NCBI GenBank assembly: GCA_946534895.1
Contig: CAMNDE010000002.1
Location: 31,743-95,742, forward strand
Reading direction: 5' to 3'
From: UBA2943 sp946534895
Lineage (GTDB): Bacteria; Bacillota; Clostridia; Christensenellales; Aristaeellaceae
Length of the DNA stretch: 64,000 nt
Below are positions 35,232 through 43,989 of this stretch, in pieces (positions within the stretch are counted from its first letter, which is position 1; each line of letters starts with the position of its first letter). The translations under genes and the position numbers were made by a program. The notes under the pieces were generated by a model. That model did not search any database. It was given only the letters and a program-made list of their open reading frames with translations, and was not told the origin of the DNA.

Positions 35232-35383
35232 GATGCGGGTGCATGGGAAAAGGGAGGAAGCACCGACATTTCAGGCGGAAAAAAGCGGATTTGGGACGCC
35301 TGGACTGGATGGATATGCGGGAATATGGTAAGCTTCTGTTGCACTGAAAGAATGCAGTGCAGAAAAGGGAGGATTTCAAGAGT

Positions 35384-36262
35384 ATGACAAAGAAAGTGCA
35401 TCGTCTGGGTATTCTGCTGGTTCTGCTTCTTGTTCTGGCAGTAGTGATCTATTCTACATGCACCGCACGGGTCCCTACCGGATATACCGGAATCCTCACG
35501 ACATTCGGAAAAGTGGAGAATTACACCATGGAGGCAGGCTTTCATTTCAAGAGCCCCTTCCAGAATGTGATTCTGATGGATAACCGTGAGCAGAAGACAA
35601 GCTTCACCACGCAGTCCTTCTCTTCGGATATTCAGCAGGTGGATATTGTGGGATCTGTGAACTACTCCGTCAACAAATCAACGGCCATGACGCTGTACCG
35701 GGAAGTCGGTACGGAGTATTTCACCATTCTGGTCATGCCGCGTCTTCTGGAAAACACCAAAGCCGTGTTTTCCCAGTATACGGCGGAAAACCTGGTGGCA
35801 GCACGTGCGGACCTGTCCCAGACCATCCGGGAGCGTCTCAGCCGTGAGATGGAGCATTACGGGATCACTGTGGTGAGTGTGTCCCTGGAAAACATTGACT
35901 TCACCGATTCCTTTACAGACGCTGTGGAATCCAAGCAGGTCGCGGCCCAGAAAAAGCTTCAGGCCGAGATCGAGCAGGAGCAGGCCACCATGGAGACCAC
36001 GCAGGCTGCCGAACGGCAGAAAATCACCGCCCAGGCGCAGGCGGATGTGAAAAAGGTGGAAGCGGACGCAGCGGCCTATGCGATCCGCGTGAAGGCGGAA
36101 GCTGAGGCTGAAGCCAACAAGCTGGTCGCCGAGTCACTGACAGCGGACCTGATCTCCTATTCGGAAATCGAGAAGTGGGATGGCCAGCTGCCCGTATACA
36201 TGAATGGGGAAGGCGGCACCACGCTTCCGATTCTGAATCTGAATGAAGCCGCAGGCAAATAA
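35384..36262 (+). CDS. SPFH/prohibitin-family membrane protein (HflC-like)
   Basis: The 292-residue protein has one N-terminal membrane helix (HRLGILLVLLLVLAVVIYS), then an SPFH domain (VPTGYTGILTTFGKVENYTMEAGFHFKSPF to about residue 195) and a coiled-coil with many Ala, Gln and Glu up to about 255. SPFH proteins form large ring or cage assemblies in the membrane that regulate proteases such as FtsH. It lacks an HflK partner beside it. The start at 35384 has GGGAGG about 11 bases upstream, a slightly long spacing; GTG 35357 would add nine residues. Confidence 0.88.
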   Translation: MTKKVHRLGILLVLLLVLAVVIYSTCTARVPTGYTGILTTFGKVENYTMEAGFHFKSPFQNVILMDNREQKTSFTTQSFSSDIQQVDIVGSVNYSVNKSTAMTLYREVGTEYFTILVMPRLLENTKAVFSQYTAENLVAARADLSQTIRERLSREMEHYGITVVSVSLENIDFTDSFTDAVESKQVAAQKKLQAEIEQEQATMETTQAAERQKITAQAQADVKKVEADAAAYAIRVKAEAEAEANKLVAESLTADLISYSEIEKWDGQLPVYMNGEGGTTLPILNLNEAAGK

Positions 36263-36281
36263 CACAGATACCGGGTGCTTT

Positions 36282-36309
36282 GGCACGGGCGCGGGCCCGT
36301 GCCATTTTT
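36282..36309 (+). terminator. terminator after the SPFH gene
   Basis: A 9-bp GC-rich stem (36282-36290 with 36295-36303) followed by A and TTTTT. Confidence 0.88.
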
Positions 36310-36413
36310 CTTTGGAGGAAAAACGGAAAACCAGTTTCATTCCATGAAGAAAACCGATACAATATGGTTGCAGGCATGCACATGGACGCCTTTGGTGCAG
36401 AGGAGGAGAAGCT

Positions 36414-36656
36414 ATGATCCGGAAGGGCATTTACCGTCATTTCAAGGGGAATCTGTATGAAGTGCTGTACGAGGCAAAGCACTCGGAAACACTGGAGGAT
36501 ATGGTGGTTTACCGTGCCCTGTATGGGGAACGCGGTATCTGGGTGCGTCCGGCGTGCATGTGGGAGGAAATCGTGACACGGGACGGACGGCAGTTTCCGC
36601 GCTTTTCCTGGGTGGGAGAGTCGGAAGCTGAACTGGGGCAGGAAAACCGTGGATGA
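36414..36656 (+). CDS. DUF1653 domain protein
   Basis: The 80-residue protein fits DUF1653 closely: GIYRHFKGNLYEVL, AKHSETLEDMVVYRALYGERGIWVRP and MWEEIV. This compact, conserved family has an SH3-like fold and no established biochemical role. The start at 36414 has GAGGAGAAG upstream. It lies 50 bp before the small secreted-protein gene on the same strand and may be co-transcribed. Confidence 0.92.
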   Translation: MIRKGIYRHFKGNLYEVLYEAKHSETLEDMVVYRALYGERGIWVRPACMWEEIVTRDGRQFPRFSWVGESEAELGQENRG

Positions 36657-36711
36657 GCATGCTGAACGTGCAGGGTATGACAGAATGCATCACAGACCGG
36701 GAGGGATGACC

Positions 36712-37269
36712 ATGAGAAGGGTGCTTCAGATTCTGATGTGCATATGTTTTACGTTAGTGCTGGCCGCGGATGCTGCGGCGGGGGAAACCTCGCTGGTGGT
36801 GCATCCGGACGGCTCCTGGGAACAGTATGAAGATGGAAGCGGCCTGGCGGAAAACACATTGTCCCTGGGATACATCTGTGAGCTGGGAAGCGATGCTTCC
36901 GCGGATACGGCACCGGGGACGGCGTTTCCGCCCATGGTTCCTTCGCTGACCGGCATGGCGGGCATGTGGGAAGGGGAAACCCTTACGTTTTCCGTGGATG
37001 AACAGGGCAGTGTCCTGAGGCTGGACACCGGGGAAACCGGCTTCCTGGACCAGGGGAAACTGGTGATCGGGGAGCATACGTGGTTCCTGCAGAAGAGTCT
37101 CTGGCCGGCGGAAGATTTTCTGCCGGAAGAAATCCGGGTGTTTGAAACCATGGAAACCGACGGAACCGGATACGTATTTTTTCCGGATATTCTGTATGCA
37201 TATGAACTCGGGCACGGTGAAGGCGTGAGCCGCCAGCTGCTGTACCGGACCGAAGAGGCGGGAGTATGA
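36712..37269 (+). CDS. secreted protein of unknown function
   Basis: The 185-residue product begins with a signal peptide (MRRVLQILMCICFTLVLAADAAAGE) with probable cleavage after AAA; there is a Cys in the hydrophobic core but no standard lipobox. The mature part is acidic and aromatic, with repeated Gly/Glu/Thr strands (VHPDGSWEQYEDGSG, TLTFSVDEQGSVLRLDTGETGFLDQGKLVIG), which suggests a beta-sandwich or lipocalin-like fold. No family recognised. The start at 36712 has GGGAGGG 6 bases upstream. It is coupled by ATGA to the next gene and belongs to the export operon 36712-41584. Confidence 0.72.
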   Translation: MRRVLQILMCICFTLVLAADAAAGETSLVVHPDGSWEQYEDGSGLAENTLSLGYICELGSDASADTAPGTAFPPMVPSLTGMAGMWEGETLTFSVDEQGSVLRLDTGETGFLDQGKLVIGEHTWFLQKSLWPAEDFLPEEIRVFETMETDGTGYVFFPDILYAYELGHGEGVSRQLLYRTEEAGV

Positions 37270-37487
37270 TGGAACTGATATCCATGAACTGGCATGAGAA
37301 CCGGGACAATCCGGATGACCCGAAGTACGAGCTGGTTCCGGAGAACAAGGAGTTTGAGGCACTGACGGTATCCGTGTCCATGGCAGATGAAAAGGAACGC
37401 TCGGCCAGGGCAAAGCTGATTGAAAAGGCGTTTCGCCGGGCAAGGGAACTGGGAATTGATGAAACCAGACTGAGGTTTCACGTCTGA
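37266..37487 (+). CDS. small acidic/basic protein, unknown
   Basis: A 73-residue soluble protein whose second half is helical and charged (MADEKERSARAKLIEKAFRRARELGIDE). It overlaps the preceding gene by 4 bp and ends 12 bp before the ABC ATPase, so it is probably real and translated. I do not recognise the family. A role as a small regulator or adaptor of the transporter is only suggested by position. Confidence 0.65.
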   Translation: MMELISMNWHENRDNPDDPKYELVPENKEFEALTVSVSMADEKERSARAKLIEKAFRRARELGIDETRLRFHV

Positions 37488-37499
37488 GGAGGGGAAGAC

Positions 37500-38201
37500 G
37501 TGGGATATATCACCTTTGAGAATGTATGCCGTGATTACCAGTCGGGCAGCTCGGTCGTGCATGCGGCAGACCATGTGAACTTTGAAATTGAAAAGGGTGA
37601 GCTCTGTGTGATTCTCGGTCCGAGCGGAGCAGGCAAGACAACCGTCCTGAACCTTCTGGGCGGAATGGATCAGGCCACCTCCGGAAGGATCTGCGTTGGT
37701 GACAAGGACATTACCCGGATGAAAAGCGGTCAGCTGACGGAATACCGCAGGCTGGACGTGGGCTTCGTGTTTCAGTTCTACAACCTTATGCCGAATCTGA
37801 CGGCTCTGGAGAATGTGGAACTGGCCCAGCAGGTGTGCCCGAACGCGATGAATCCGCGCACCGTGCTGGAGCAGGTGGGACTGGGGGATCGGATGAACAA
37901 CTTTCCCGCTCAGCTTTCCGGCGGTGAACAGCAGCGGGTTTCCATTGCGAGGGCACTGTGCAAGAATCCGGCACTTCTTCTGTGCGATGAACCGACCGGT
38001 GCGCTCGATTCCAGAACCGGAGAGCAGGTGCTCAGTCTTCTGAGCCGGCTGTGCACTGACTATCACACCACTGTGGTGATTATCACGCACAATGCCAGCA
38101 TTGCACCGATGGGCAACCGGATCATCCGTCTGAGAAACGGAAGCGTGCAGGAGGTCCGGCTGCAGGAGCATCCGATGAAAGCGGAGGATATCACATGGTA
38201 A
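37500..38201 (+). CDS. ABC transporter ATPase, MacB/LolD-like
   Basis: The 233-residue single-domain ATPase has Walker A GPSGAGKTT, Q-loop FVFQFYNLMPNLTA, signature LSGGEQQRVSIARAL, Walker B ALLLCDEPTGALD and ITHNASIAPM. This set is typical of ATPases of FtsX-fold mechanotransmission exporters (MacB, LolD, BceA groups). The start is GTG at 37500 after GAGGAGGGG. The gene overlaps the FtsX gene by 7 bp. Confidence 0.93.
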   Translation: MGYITFENVCRDYQSGSSVVHAADHVNFEIEKGELCVILGPSGAGKTTVLNLLGGMDQATSGRICVGDKDITRMKSGQLTEYRRLDVGFVFQFYNLMPNLTALENVELAQQVCPNAMNPRTVLEQVGLGDRMNNFPAQLSGGEQQRVSIARALCKNPALLLCDEPTGALDSRTGEQVLSLLSRLCTDYHTTVVIITHNASIAPMGNRIIRLRNGSVQEVRLQEHPMKAEDITW

Positions 38202-40510
38202 GGCATGGCACGCTCAGACGGAAGCTTTTCCGTGATATGGGCAGGGAAGCCATGCAGTTTCTGGCCATGATTCTTCTGTGCGCGTTGGGAACGTGGGTGT
38301 TTGCGGGCCTGGATGCGGCATGGCGGATGCAGGAATTGACAATTGAGACGTATTTCAGCGAGCAGAATCTGTGTGATCTGTGGATACGCAGTGCTTCTTT
38401 TGCCGCGCAGGACATAGCGCGGGTCAGAAGCATGCCCGAAGTGGAAACTGTGGTGCCGCGGATCACGATGGAAGCGGATGCACCGGATCTTCCCGGAAAA
38501 GTGCGAGTGGAGATTCAGGCAGTCCGGGGAAGGATGCTGCTCAATACACCGGTTCTGAGAGAAGGACAGCTGCTTTCTCCGGGCAATGTCCGGGAATGCC
38601 TGATAGAGGAGCAGTTTGCCCGCGCCCAGGGCCTGAAACCCGGCAACCAGATCCGCATGGAACTGGGAGGCATGGAAATTGAATTCACGATATGCGGCAT
38701 TGTGCTTTCACCTGAATATCTGATCACGTCCAATGACATGGCCCCGGATCCTTCACGTTTCGGATATATCCTGGTCAATGCGGAAGCGTTCGGAGACATG
38801 CAGGCGAACAGCATGCTGGTGCGGCTGAAGGACAGGTCAGAGATTGAGCAGGTCAAGCGGCGCATATCGGAACAGATTACGGGCAGCATGATTATCACGC
38901 AGGACAATCATGCCTCGACGGTAAGCGGGAGAAACTATATCAATCTGTTTCAGAAGATGTCCTATCTGTTTCCGGTTCTCGCATACTTCGTGGCGGCACT
39001 GATGGTGGTCACGACTATTTCACGGCTGGTGGAATCCCAGCGCGTTCAGATGGGAACACTGAAGGCACTGGGCTACAGCAATGGAAAAATCCGCAGACAC
39101 TATATGCTCTATGCGCTGCTTCCTTCCTCTGCGGGAAGCCTTGCCGGGCTGATCACTGCGCAGTACACCATTCCACAGATCATCTGGCGCATGCTGGACA
39201 CGAACCTGAGGACGCCCAGTGTGCTTCAGCCGGAGATTTCTGCGATTTCCATCGCGCTTGCCGCAGCTGAAGTGGGCATGAGCTTTCTGATCTGCATGAT
39301 TCACGTCAACCGGTCCCTGCGGGAAAGCACAGCCGAACTGCTCAGGCCGAAGCCGCCCAGAAGCGGTGAACGTCTGCTGCTTGAACGGATCGGATGGGTG
39401 TGGTCAAGGCTGTCATTCAACAGCAAGATGGTTCTGCGCAATCTGCTTCGGAACAAGGGAAGAAGTACTCTTTCCCTGATTGGTATGCTGTTCTGCAATA
39501 TGCTGATCATCTGTTCCTTCGGACTGCAGGAGTCCATTCCTTACTTTATCGGGGTGCATTTTGAACGGACGATCGGGTATGACCAGAAGCTGGAATTGAA
39601 AGCGGACGCCTCCGGCAGTCTGGATGCATGGCGGGGAAGAATCGACGCAGAACGCGTGGACGGACTTATGGAAGTCAGTGTGAACCTGATATCGGACAGT
39701 GTTTCGCGGTCATGCGTTCTCACGGTCATGCCGGATGACATGCAGCTGCTGAGGATCGGAGATCAGCAGACAGTCATGCATCTGCCGGAAGAAGGGGTTG
39801 TGCTTTCGGAAAAGCTGGCAGAAGTCATGGGTGTCTCTGTGGGTGACCGGCTGGAAGTCATGTTTCCAGGAACCCGGGAAAACCGGGAACTGACGGTTGA
39901 AGCCATTGCCCGGGTGAATATCGGGCAGAGTGCCTATCTTGGGGAGGAGGCCTGGAGAAGGCTGAGGATGGGCGGCTTTTCGGTCAGTGCCCTCCTGGTC
40001 AGAAATCCTTCGGCGATGGGCAGAAGCCAGATCGACCAGTCGGATGAAATCAATGCGGTCCGGGAACCGTCGGATCAGCACAGGCAGGCGCTGAGAATTA
40101 TGGACTCGGCGAGCGCTGCCTTCTCTCTGCTGTCAGGGGTTGCGCTGGGACTGGCATTTGTGATCTGTTACAACATGGGACTTCTGAGCTTTATGGAGCG
40201 GAAGCGGGATTATGCAACACTGAAAGTGCTTGGATATCACCAGAGGGAAATCAGGGGACTGGTTTTTCGGGAAAACAATCTCATTTCACTGCTCGGCGTC
40301 GCAGCGGGTATTGTTCCGGGCATACTTCTGGTGCAGATCATTCTGAAGATGTGTGAATTTGATTCCATGATCTTTACGGCACATGTCTCCATAAAGACGG
40401 TCGTGCTGTCTTCCATGGTCAGTTTCGCCTTCGGTATGCTGATACAGATGTTCCTGACAAGAAAAGTACGCAGGATTGATATGGTGGAAGCACTCAAGAG
40501 CGTGGAATAA
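38195..40510 (+). CDS. FtsX-like permease of the ABC export system
   Basis: The 771-residue protein has an N-terminal membrane helix (FLAMILLCALGTWVFAGLDAAW), a large extracytoplasmic part, then two FtsX-type membrane cores: the first at about 260-380 and the second at about 640-765 (LSGVALGLAFVICYNMGLLSF ... MVSFAFGMLIQMFLTRKV). It has the FtsX hallmark VVTTISRLVESQRVQMGTLKALGYSNGKIRRHYM. It works with the ATPase encoded just before it and the HlyD-like protein after it. Such systems export lipoproteins, peptides or antimicrobials or remodel the envelope; the substrate is unknown. Confidence 0.92.
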   Translation: MVRHGTLRRKLFRDMGREAMQFLAMILLCALGTWVFAGLDAAWRMQELTIETYFSEQNLCDLWIRSASFAAQDIARVRSMPEVETVVPRITMEADAPDLPGKVRVEIQAVRGRMLLNTPVLREGQLLSPGNVRECLIEEQFARAQGLKPGNQIRMELGGMEIEFTICGIVLSPEYLITSNDMAPDPSRFGYILVNAEAFGDMQANSMLVRLKDRSEIEQVKRRISEQITGSMIITQDNHASTVSGRNYINLFQKMSYLFPVLAYFVAALMVVTTISRLVESQRVQMGTLKALGYSNGKIRRHYMLYALLPSSAGSLAGLITAQYTIPQIIWRMLDTNLRTPSVLQPEISAISIALAAAEVGMSFLICMIHVNRSLRESTAELLRPKPPRSGERLLLERIGWVWSRLSFNSKMVLRNLLRNKGRSTLSLIGMLFCNMLIICSFGLQESIPYFIGVHFERTIGYDQKLELKADASGSLDAWRGRIDAERVDGLMEVSVNLISDSVSRSCVLTVMPDDMQLLRIGDQQTVMHLPEEGVVLSEKLAEVMGVSVGDRLEVMFPGTRENRELTVEAIARVNIGQSAYLGEEAWRRLRMGGFSVSALLVRNPSAMGRSQIDQSDEINAVREPSDQHRQALRIMDSASAAFSLLSGVALGLAFVICYNMGLLSFMERKRDYATLKVLGYHQREIRGLVFRENNLISLLGVAAGIVPGILLVQIILKMCEFDSMIFTAHVSIKTVVLSSMVSFAFGMLIQMFLTRKVRRIDMVEALKSVE

Positions 40511-40525
40511 GAAAGCAGGGATGAT

Positions 40526-41584
40526 ATGAAAAAATGGATGATGCTGGTGCTTTGCTGCCTTCTGATTGCCGCTCAGGCATCTGCTGACACGGATTTATCA
40601 GAACGCATTATCGCCAACGGCCAGGTGGCTGCGGCAGAATGGACTTTTCTGACGGCACCGTGCTCCGGAATACTGGAGACGTTCAGGCTTCAGACCGGAG
40701 ACCGGGTGAACGCAGGAGATGTCCTGTTTTCCATGCAGATGCAGAGTGTGTATGCTCCGGTCAGCGGCGTGGTGGGCACTGTGTTTGGTGCTCCGGGAGA
40801 ATATGCGGAAAATGTGCAGGCTGTCTATGGAAGCATGATGACCATCCGCCCGTCGGATTCTCTCTGGGTGCAGGGAACGTTCCAGGGCGGGTACAACCGG
40901 GCAGAAAACCGGGATATTCACGCCGGAATGACGCTGTATCTGCAGACAGCGAACACCCCGAAAAAGGAAGCGGAGGCAAGGGTTCTTCAGTGTGACGCCC
41001 CGGGCTTTCTGCTGGAGGTGCTGAAAGGGGACAGCCTGGAGCTGGAAGATACCGTATGGGTGTATCGTCTTGCTTCCCATGGAAATGAAGCCCGGGTTGG
41101 CACGGGAAAGATTATCCGTCAGCCGGATGCCGTGATTCCGGGTGCCGGATACATTGCGGAGGTGCTGGTGAAAGCCGGGGATGCGGTGGAGAAGGGTATG
41201 CCTCTTTTCCGTGTGCTCGCCGGTGACGCGGATCCGGGTATGGATCCGGCAATTCATGCTCCGGCGGATGGCGTTGTGACCATGGTCGCGGTACAGCCTG
41301 GACAGCAGGTATGGAAAGGTCAGATGCTGGCACGTGTGGATGATACGGCAAGTCTGGAAGTCATTGCACAGGTGGATGAAATCGATATCCGAAAGGTCCG
41401 CGTCGGTATGGAACTGCCGCTGACGCTGGATATGGATGCCTCCAATGTGATGACGGGAACGGTTACGTCCATAGTACCCGTAGGAAATGTACGGCAGAAT
41501 GTGGCATACTTCAGCGTGCATATTGCCATGGAAAGCAGCGCTGCCATGATTGGCGCAAGCGCTTCTGTATATCTCCCGAGGTAA
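40526..41584 (+). CDS. HlyD/RND-type periplasmic adaptor (secreted or membrane-tethered)
   Basis: A 352-residue protein with a signal peptide (LVLCCLLIAAQASAD). Two biotinyl-lipoyl halves (about 35-80, APCSGILETFRLQTGDRVNAGDVLFS, and about 235-290, HAPADGVVTMVAVQPGQQVWKGQMLARVDD) flank a helical hairpin region and a beta-barrel domain at the C-terminal end. This is the membrane-fusion-protein architecture of MacA. In a Gram-positive cell it would act as an extracytoplasmic partner of the FtsX-type transporter. It ends at a terminator. Confidence 0.88.
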   Translation: MKKWMMLVLCCLLIAAQASADTDLSERIIANGQVAAAEWTFLTAPCSGILETFRLQTGDRVNAGDVLFSMQMQSVYAPVSGVVGTVFGAPGEYAENVQAVYGSMMTIRPSDSLWVQGTFQGGYNRAENRDIHAGMTLYLQTANTPKKEAEARVLQCDAPGFLLEVLKGDSLELEDTVWVYRLASHGNEARVGTGKIIRQPDAVIPGAGYIAEVLVKAGDAVEKGMPLFRVLAGDADPGMDPAIHAPADGVVTMVAVQPGQQVWKGQMLARVDDTASLEVIAQVDEIDIRKVRVGMELPLTLDMDASNVMTGTVTSIVPVGNVRQNVAYFSVHIAMESSAAMIGASASVYLPR

Positions 41585-41590
41585 CACATC

Positions 41591-41626
41591 AAAAGCTTCT
41601 GCACCGGGCATGCGGAAGCTTTTTTT
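41591..41626 (+). terminator. terminator of the export operon
   Basis: Stem AAAAGCTTCTGC (41591-41602) with GCGGAAGCTTTT (one wobble), followed by a run of T to 41626. Confidence 0.88.
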
Positions 41627-41710
41627 GGTCATGCCGCCCGCGCTACAGACGGGCATGACAGAATGCATGAACAGAAGCGGCATCCGTGAGCCCCTCAGTC
41701 TGCCGGACAG

Positions 41711-41733
41711 GAAAGAATCCGATGGATTCTTTC
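41711..41733. repeat. perfect 10-bp inverted repeat upstream of a consensus promoter
   Basis: Arms GAAAGAATCC (41711-41720) and GGATTCTTTC (41724-41733) separated by GAT. No T-run follows, so it is not a terminator; it lies 22 bp before the -35 and could bind a dimeric regulator. Confidence 0.55.
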
Positions 41734-41754
41734 GGATAGCTGTGACGATTTTTC

Positions 41755-41783
41755 TTGACACTGAATGAAGGGCTACCTATAAT
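41755..41783 (+). promoter_or_regulatory. perfect consensus promoter
   Basis: TTGACA (41755-41760), 17-bp spacer, TATAAT (41778-41783): all twelve hexamer bases match the housekeeping sigma consensus. Confidence 0.92.
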
Positions 41784-41820
41784 AATGTCAGCAGATTTGT
41801 AAAATAAGGGGGAAAAACGC

Positions 41821-43278
41821 ATGAAAAAATACCTGTCTATTGGCGCATGTGTGGTTGCACTGGCATTTCTGATCTGGGCGCTGGTGCTCAATGGCAACAA
41901 TGGTTCACTGACAAAGGAAAAAGCCGGACTGACAGAACAGGTAGCGGCCCTGACTGCAAGCCTGGACGAGGCGGCCGGTGAAAAAACTACGCTTCAGGCC
42001 AGTGTGGATGATCTTACCGCGCAGGTGGGTACTCTGCAGAGTGATCTGACCAGAGTTACCGAGGAAGCGGCGGATGCGGCAGACAATGTAACGTCGCTTA
42101 CGGCGCAGCTTAAGGATATGACCGCATTGCGTGATACTGCTGAAAAAGCGCTTGCGGAGGCACAGAAAGCTCTGACCGCCGCAGAAACGGCAGCAGCTGC
42201 TGAAAAAAAGGAACTGACCGAAAAGCTCGAGAAAGCCATGGCTGACCTTAAGGCGGCTGCGGAAAAGCTTGAAAAAACGCAGGCCGATCTGACGGCGGCT
42301 CAGAAGAGCAATACTGATCTGACGGCAAAACTCGAAGCCGCTGCCAAGGAACAGGCTGAAGCTGCGGAAAAGATCAGCGAGCTCCTGAAAAATGTGGAAA
42401 CGCTGACTGCGAGCCTTACGGACAGCAACGCAAGTCTCCAGACGGCCTCAAGTGAGCTCCAGGCGGGTCAGGAGGCTCTTGCTGCGGCGAACACAGACCG
42501 TACCAATCTGAACAACCAGATTGCCGCACTGCAGAAGGATGTCAAGGAACTGACCGAAAAACTTCAGGCTGCGGCCAAAGAAGGCGAGAACAGTGCCGCC
42601 GTTCTGGCAACGGAGCAGGAAGCCAGAGCTGCTGCGGAGAAATCCCTGAAGGAAGAGCAGGCCGCCCGTGAAGCTGCTGAAAAATCCCTGAAGGAAGCGC
42701 AGGCTGCCCGTGAAGCTGCGGAAAAGGCTCTGAAGGAAGCGCAGACTGCCCGTGAAGCTGCTGAAAAGTCCCTGAAGGAAGAGCAGGCTGCCCGTGAAGC
42801 TGCTGAAAAGTCCCTGAAGGAAGAGCAGGCTGCCCGTGAAGCCGCTGAAAAGGCTCAGGCGGAAGCCGAAGCTGCGCTGGCAGCTCTGAAAGAAGGCGCA
42901 GAGGCAGTTCCGGAATCGACAAAGAAAATCGGCGTCATTCTGGCAGACTGTCTGCCGTATGAAACCCGGCAGCTGCTGGATGGAATCCAGGCCCTGTCTG
43001 AGGAACTGCGCACGCAGAATGAAGTGGACACAGTCCTGCTGATTCTGGGCGAGAACGGAGACACGGACAAGACGCAGAAAATCATGGCAGCCGTCAAGGG
43101 TGTAGATGTGATCGTGGCTGTGAATGTGCCTGGTGCTGAGGATTATTCAAAGGCACAGGGCGACGGCATTACCGCCCTGGCTGCGGAGGAAGTGCTGACC
43201 ATCCTTGAAGCCAGAGGCATGGATGCGCAGCTTCAGGTGGTTGTCCTTGATACGGATGTATCCACCTCGGGACTGTAA
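41821..43278 (+). CDS. membrane-anchored coiled-coil protein with six 14-residue repeats and a Rossmann-like tail
   Basis: The 485-residue product has an N-terminal hydrophobic segment (YLSIGACVVALAFLIWALVL), then a coiled coil from about residue 30 to 360 rich in Ala, Lys, Glu and Leu. It contains six near-identical units of the form AAREAAEKSLKEEQ. After residue 365 comes a globular domain (KKIGVILADCLPYETRQLLDG ... VDVIVAVNVPG) that looks like a truncated periplasmic-binding or BMP-type alpha/beta lobe. The membrane part suggests an extracytoplasmic rod. Function unknown: possible scaffolds or tethers. Strong promoter upstream and SD AAGGGGG implies high expression. Confidence 0.8.
   Translation: MKKYLSIGACVVALAFLIWALVLNGNNGSLTKEKAGLTEQVAALTASLDEAAGEKTTLQASVDDLTAQVGTLQSDLTRVTEEAADAADNVTSLTAQLKDMTALRDTAEKALAEAQKALTAAETAAAAEKKELTEKLEKAMADLKAAAEKLEKTQADLTAAQKSNTDLTAKLEAAAKEQAEAAEKISELLKNVETLTASLTDSNASLQTASSELQAGQEALAAANTDRTNLNNQIAALQKDVKELTEKLQAAAKEGENSAAVLATEQEARAAAEKSLKEEQAAREAAEKSLKEAQAAREAAEKALKEAQTAREAAEKSLKEEQAAREAAEKSLKEEQAAREAAEKAQAEAEAALAALKEGAEAVPESTKKIGVILADCLPYETRQLLDGIQALSEELRTQNEVDTVLLILGENGDTDKTQKIMAAVKGVDVIVAVNVPGAEDYSKAQGDGITALAAEEVLTILEARGMDAQLQVVVLDTDVSTSGL
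42619..42870 (+). repeat. six tandem 42-bp repeats inside the coiled-coil gene
   Basis: Units begin at 42619, 42661, 42703, 42745, 42787 and 42829; each encodes 14 residues. Units four and five differ at a single base, so copy number is likely to vary by recombination or slippage. Confidence 0.85.
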
Positions 43279-43307
43279 TTTGAGCGGTTTATGGACATGA
43301 AGGCTGA

Positions 43308-43336
43308 TTGACTTTCTTTGCTGTGTCACATATAAT
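43308..43336 (+). promoter_or_regulatory. near-consensus promoter for second coiled-coil gene
   Basis: TTGACT (43308-43313), 17-bp spacer, TATAAT (43331-43336). Confidence 0.9.
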
Positions 43337-43373
43337 CGTTCCGCAGAAATCATTGCTGGAGGAATGAACGCTT

Positions 43374-43922
43374 ATGAAAAAGCCTGTACAGGTTATCGTG
43401 TGTGTACTTTTGGTGGCAGCTGTGGTGTGCTCGATCGTTCTGCTGAATCAGAAAAACGCTTTGAATGCAGATCTGTCTGCCCTGCGTGATGAGAAAATCA
43501 CCCTGCAGACTGCGGCTGAGGAAGCCCAGGCAACAGTGGACACGCTGAAAAAGGATGCAGAAAACCTGAACAGCCGTATCAGCGAACTGGAGGAAACGGT
43601 TGCAGCACTGACAGAGGAAAAGGATCAGTGGGAAAACAATTATACCGATCTGTATGAGCGCGTGCGCAGCCTCCTGAATCCGGAATCCAGTGAGGAAACG
43701 GAAGGTGCCGCAGAAGAAGCCGTGAACGCGGCAGAAGAAGCAGCAGAGCCTGCGGAGGAAACCGTGCAGACCGAAGAAGCCGCTGCGGAGGCAGCTGTTG
43801 AAGAAACGGCAGCACCTGAGACTGATGCAAATCCGGAAGAAACCCCTGTGCCGGAAACCACAGAAACTCCCGCAGAAGCAACAGCTGAGCCAACCGCAGA
43901 AGCAACCGCGGAAGGCAACTGA
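43374..43922 (+). CDS. membrane-anchored coiled-coil protein with acidic low-complexity tail
   Basis: The 182-residue protein has a short basic tip, a membrane helix (VQVIVCVLLVAAVVCSIVLL), a coiled coil at about 28-98 (ALRDEKITLQTAAEEAQATVD ...) and a long Glu/Ala/Thr/Pro-rich tail from about 103 to the end. It resembles the N-terminal organisation of its neighbour at 41821 but has no globular domain. Tail composition fits an extended, wall-spanning or disordered region. I do not recognise a family. It has its own promoter and terminator. Confidence 0.78.
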   Translation: MKKPVQVIVCVLLVAAVVCSIVLLNQKNALNADLSALRDEKITLQTAAEEAQATVDTLKKDAENLNSRISELEETVAALTEEKDQWENNYTDLYERVRSLLNPESSEETEGAAEEAVNAAEEAAEPAEETVQTEEAAAEAAVEETAAPETDANPEETPVPETTETPAEATAEPTAEATAEGN

Positions 43923-43947
43923 TGCGCTGAAAAGCTACAGAAAAAGG

Positions 43948-43989
43948 AAAGCCACCGGAGTCACACACGCATGACTCCGGTGGCTTTTT
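43948..43989. terminator. strong bidirectional terminator
   Basis: A perfect 16-bp stem (43948-43963 with 43972-43987), 8-base loop, and TTTTT. It lies between the coiled-coil gene and the convergent pepT, whose stop starts at 43991. Confidence 0.92.

Noticed and set aside
42619..42870. Tandem 42-bp array considered as CRISPR
   Set aside because: No spacers; the units are contiguous, in frame and encode coiled-coil heptads.
42542..42922. Minus-strand frame with a repetitive Pro/Gln/Leu protein
   Set aside because: It is the complement of the 42-bp coiled-coil repeats, not an independent gene.
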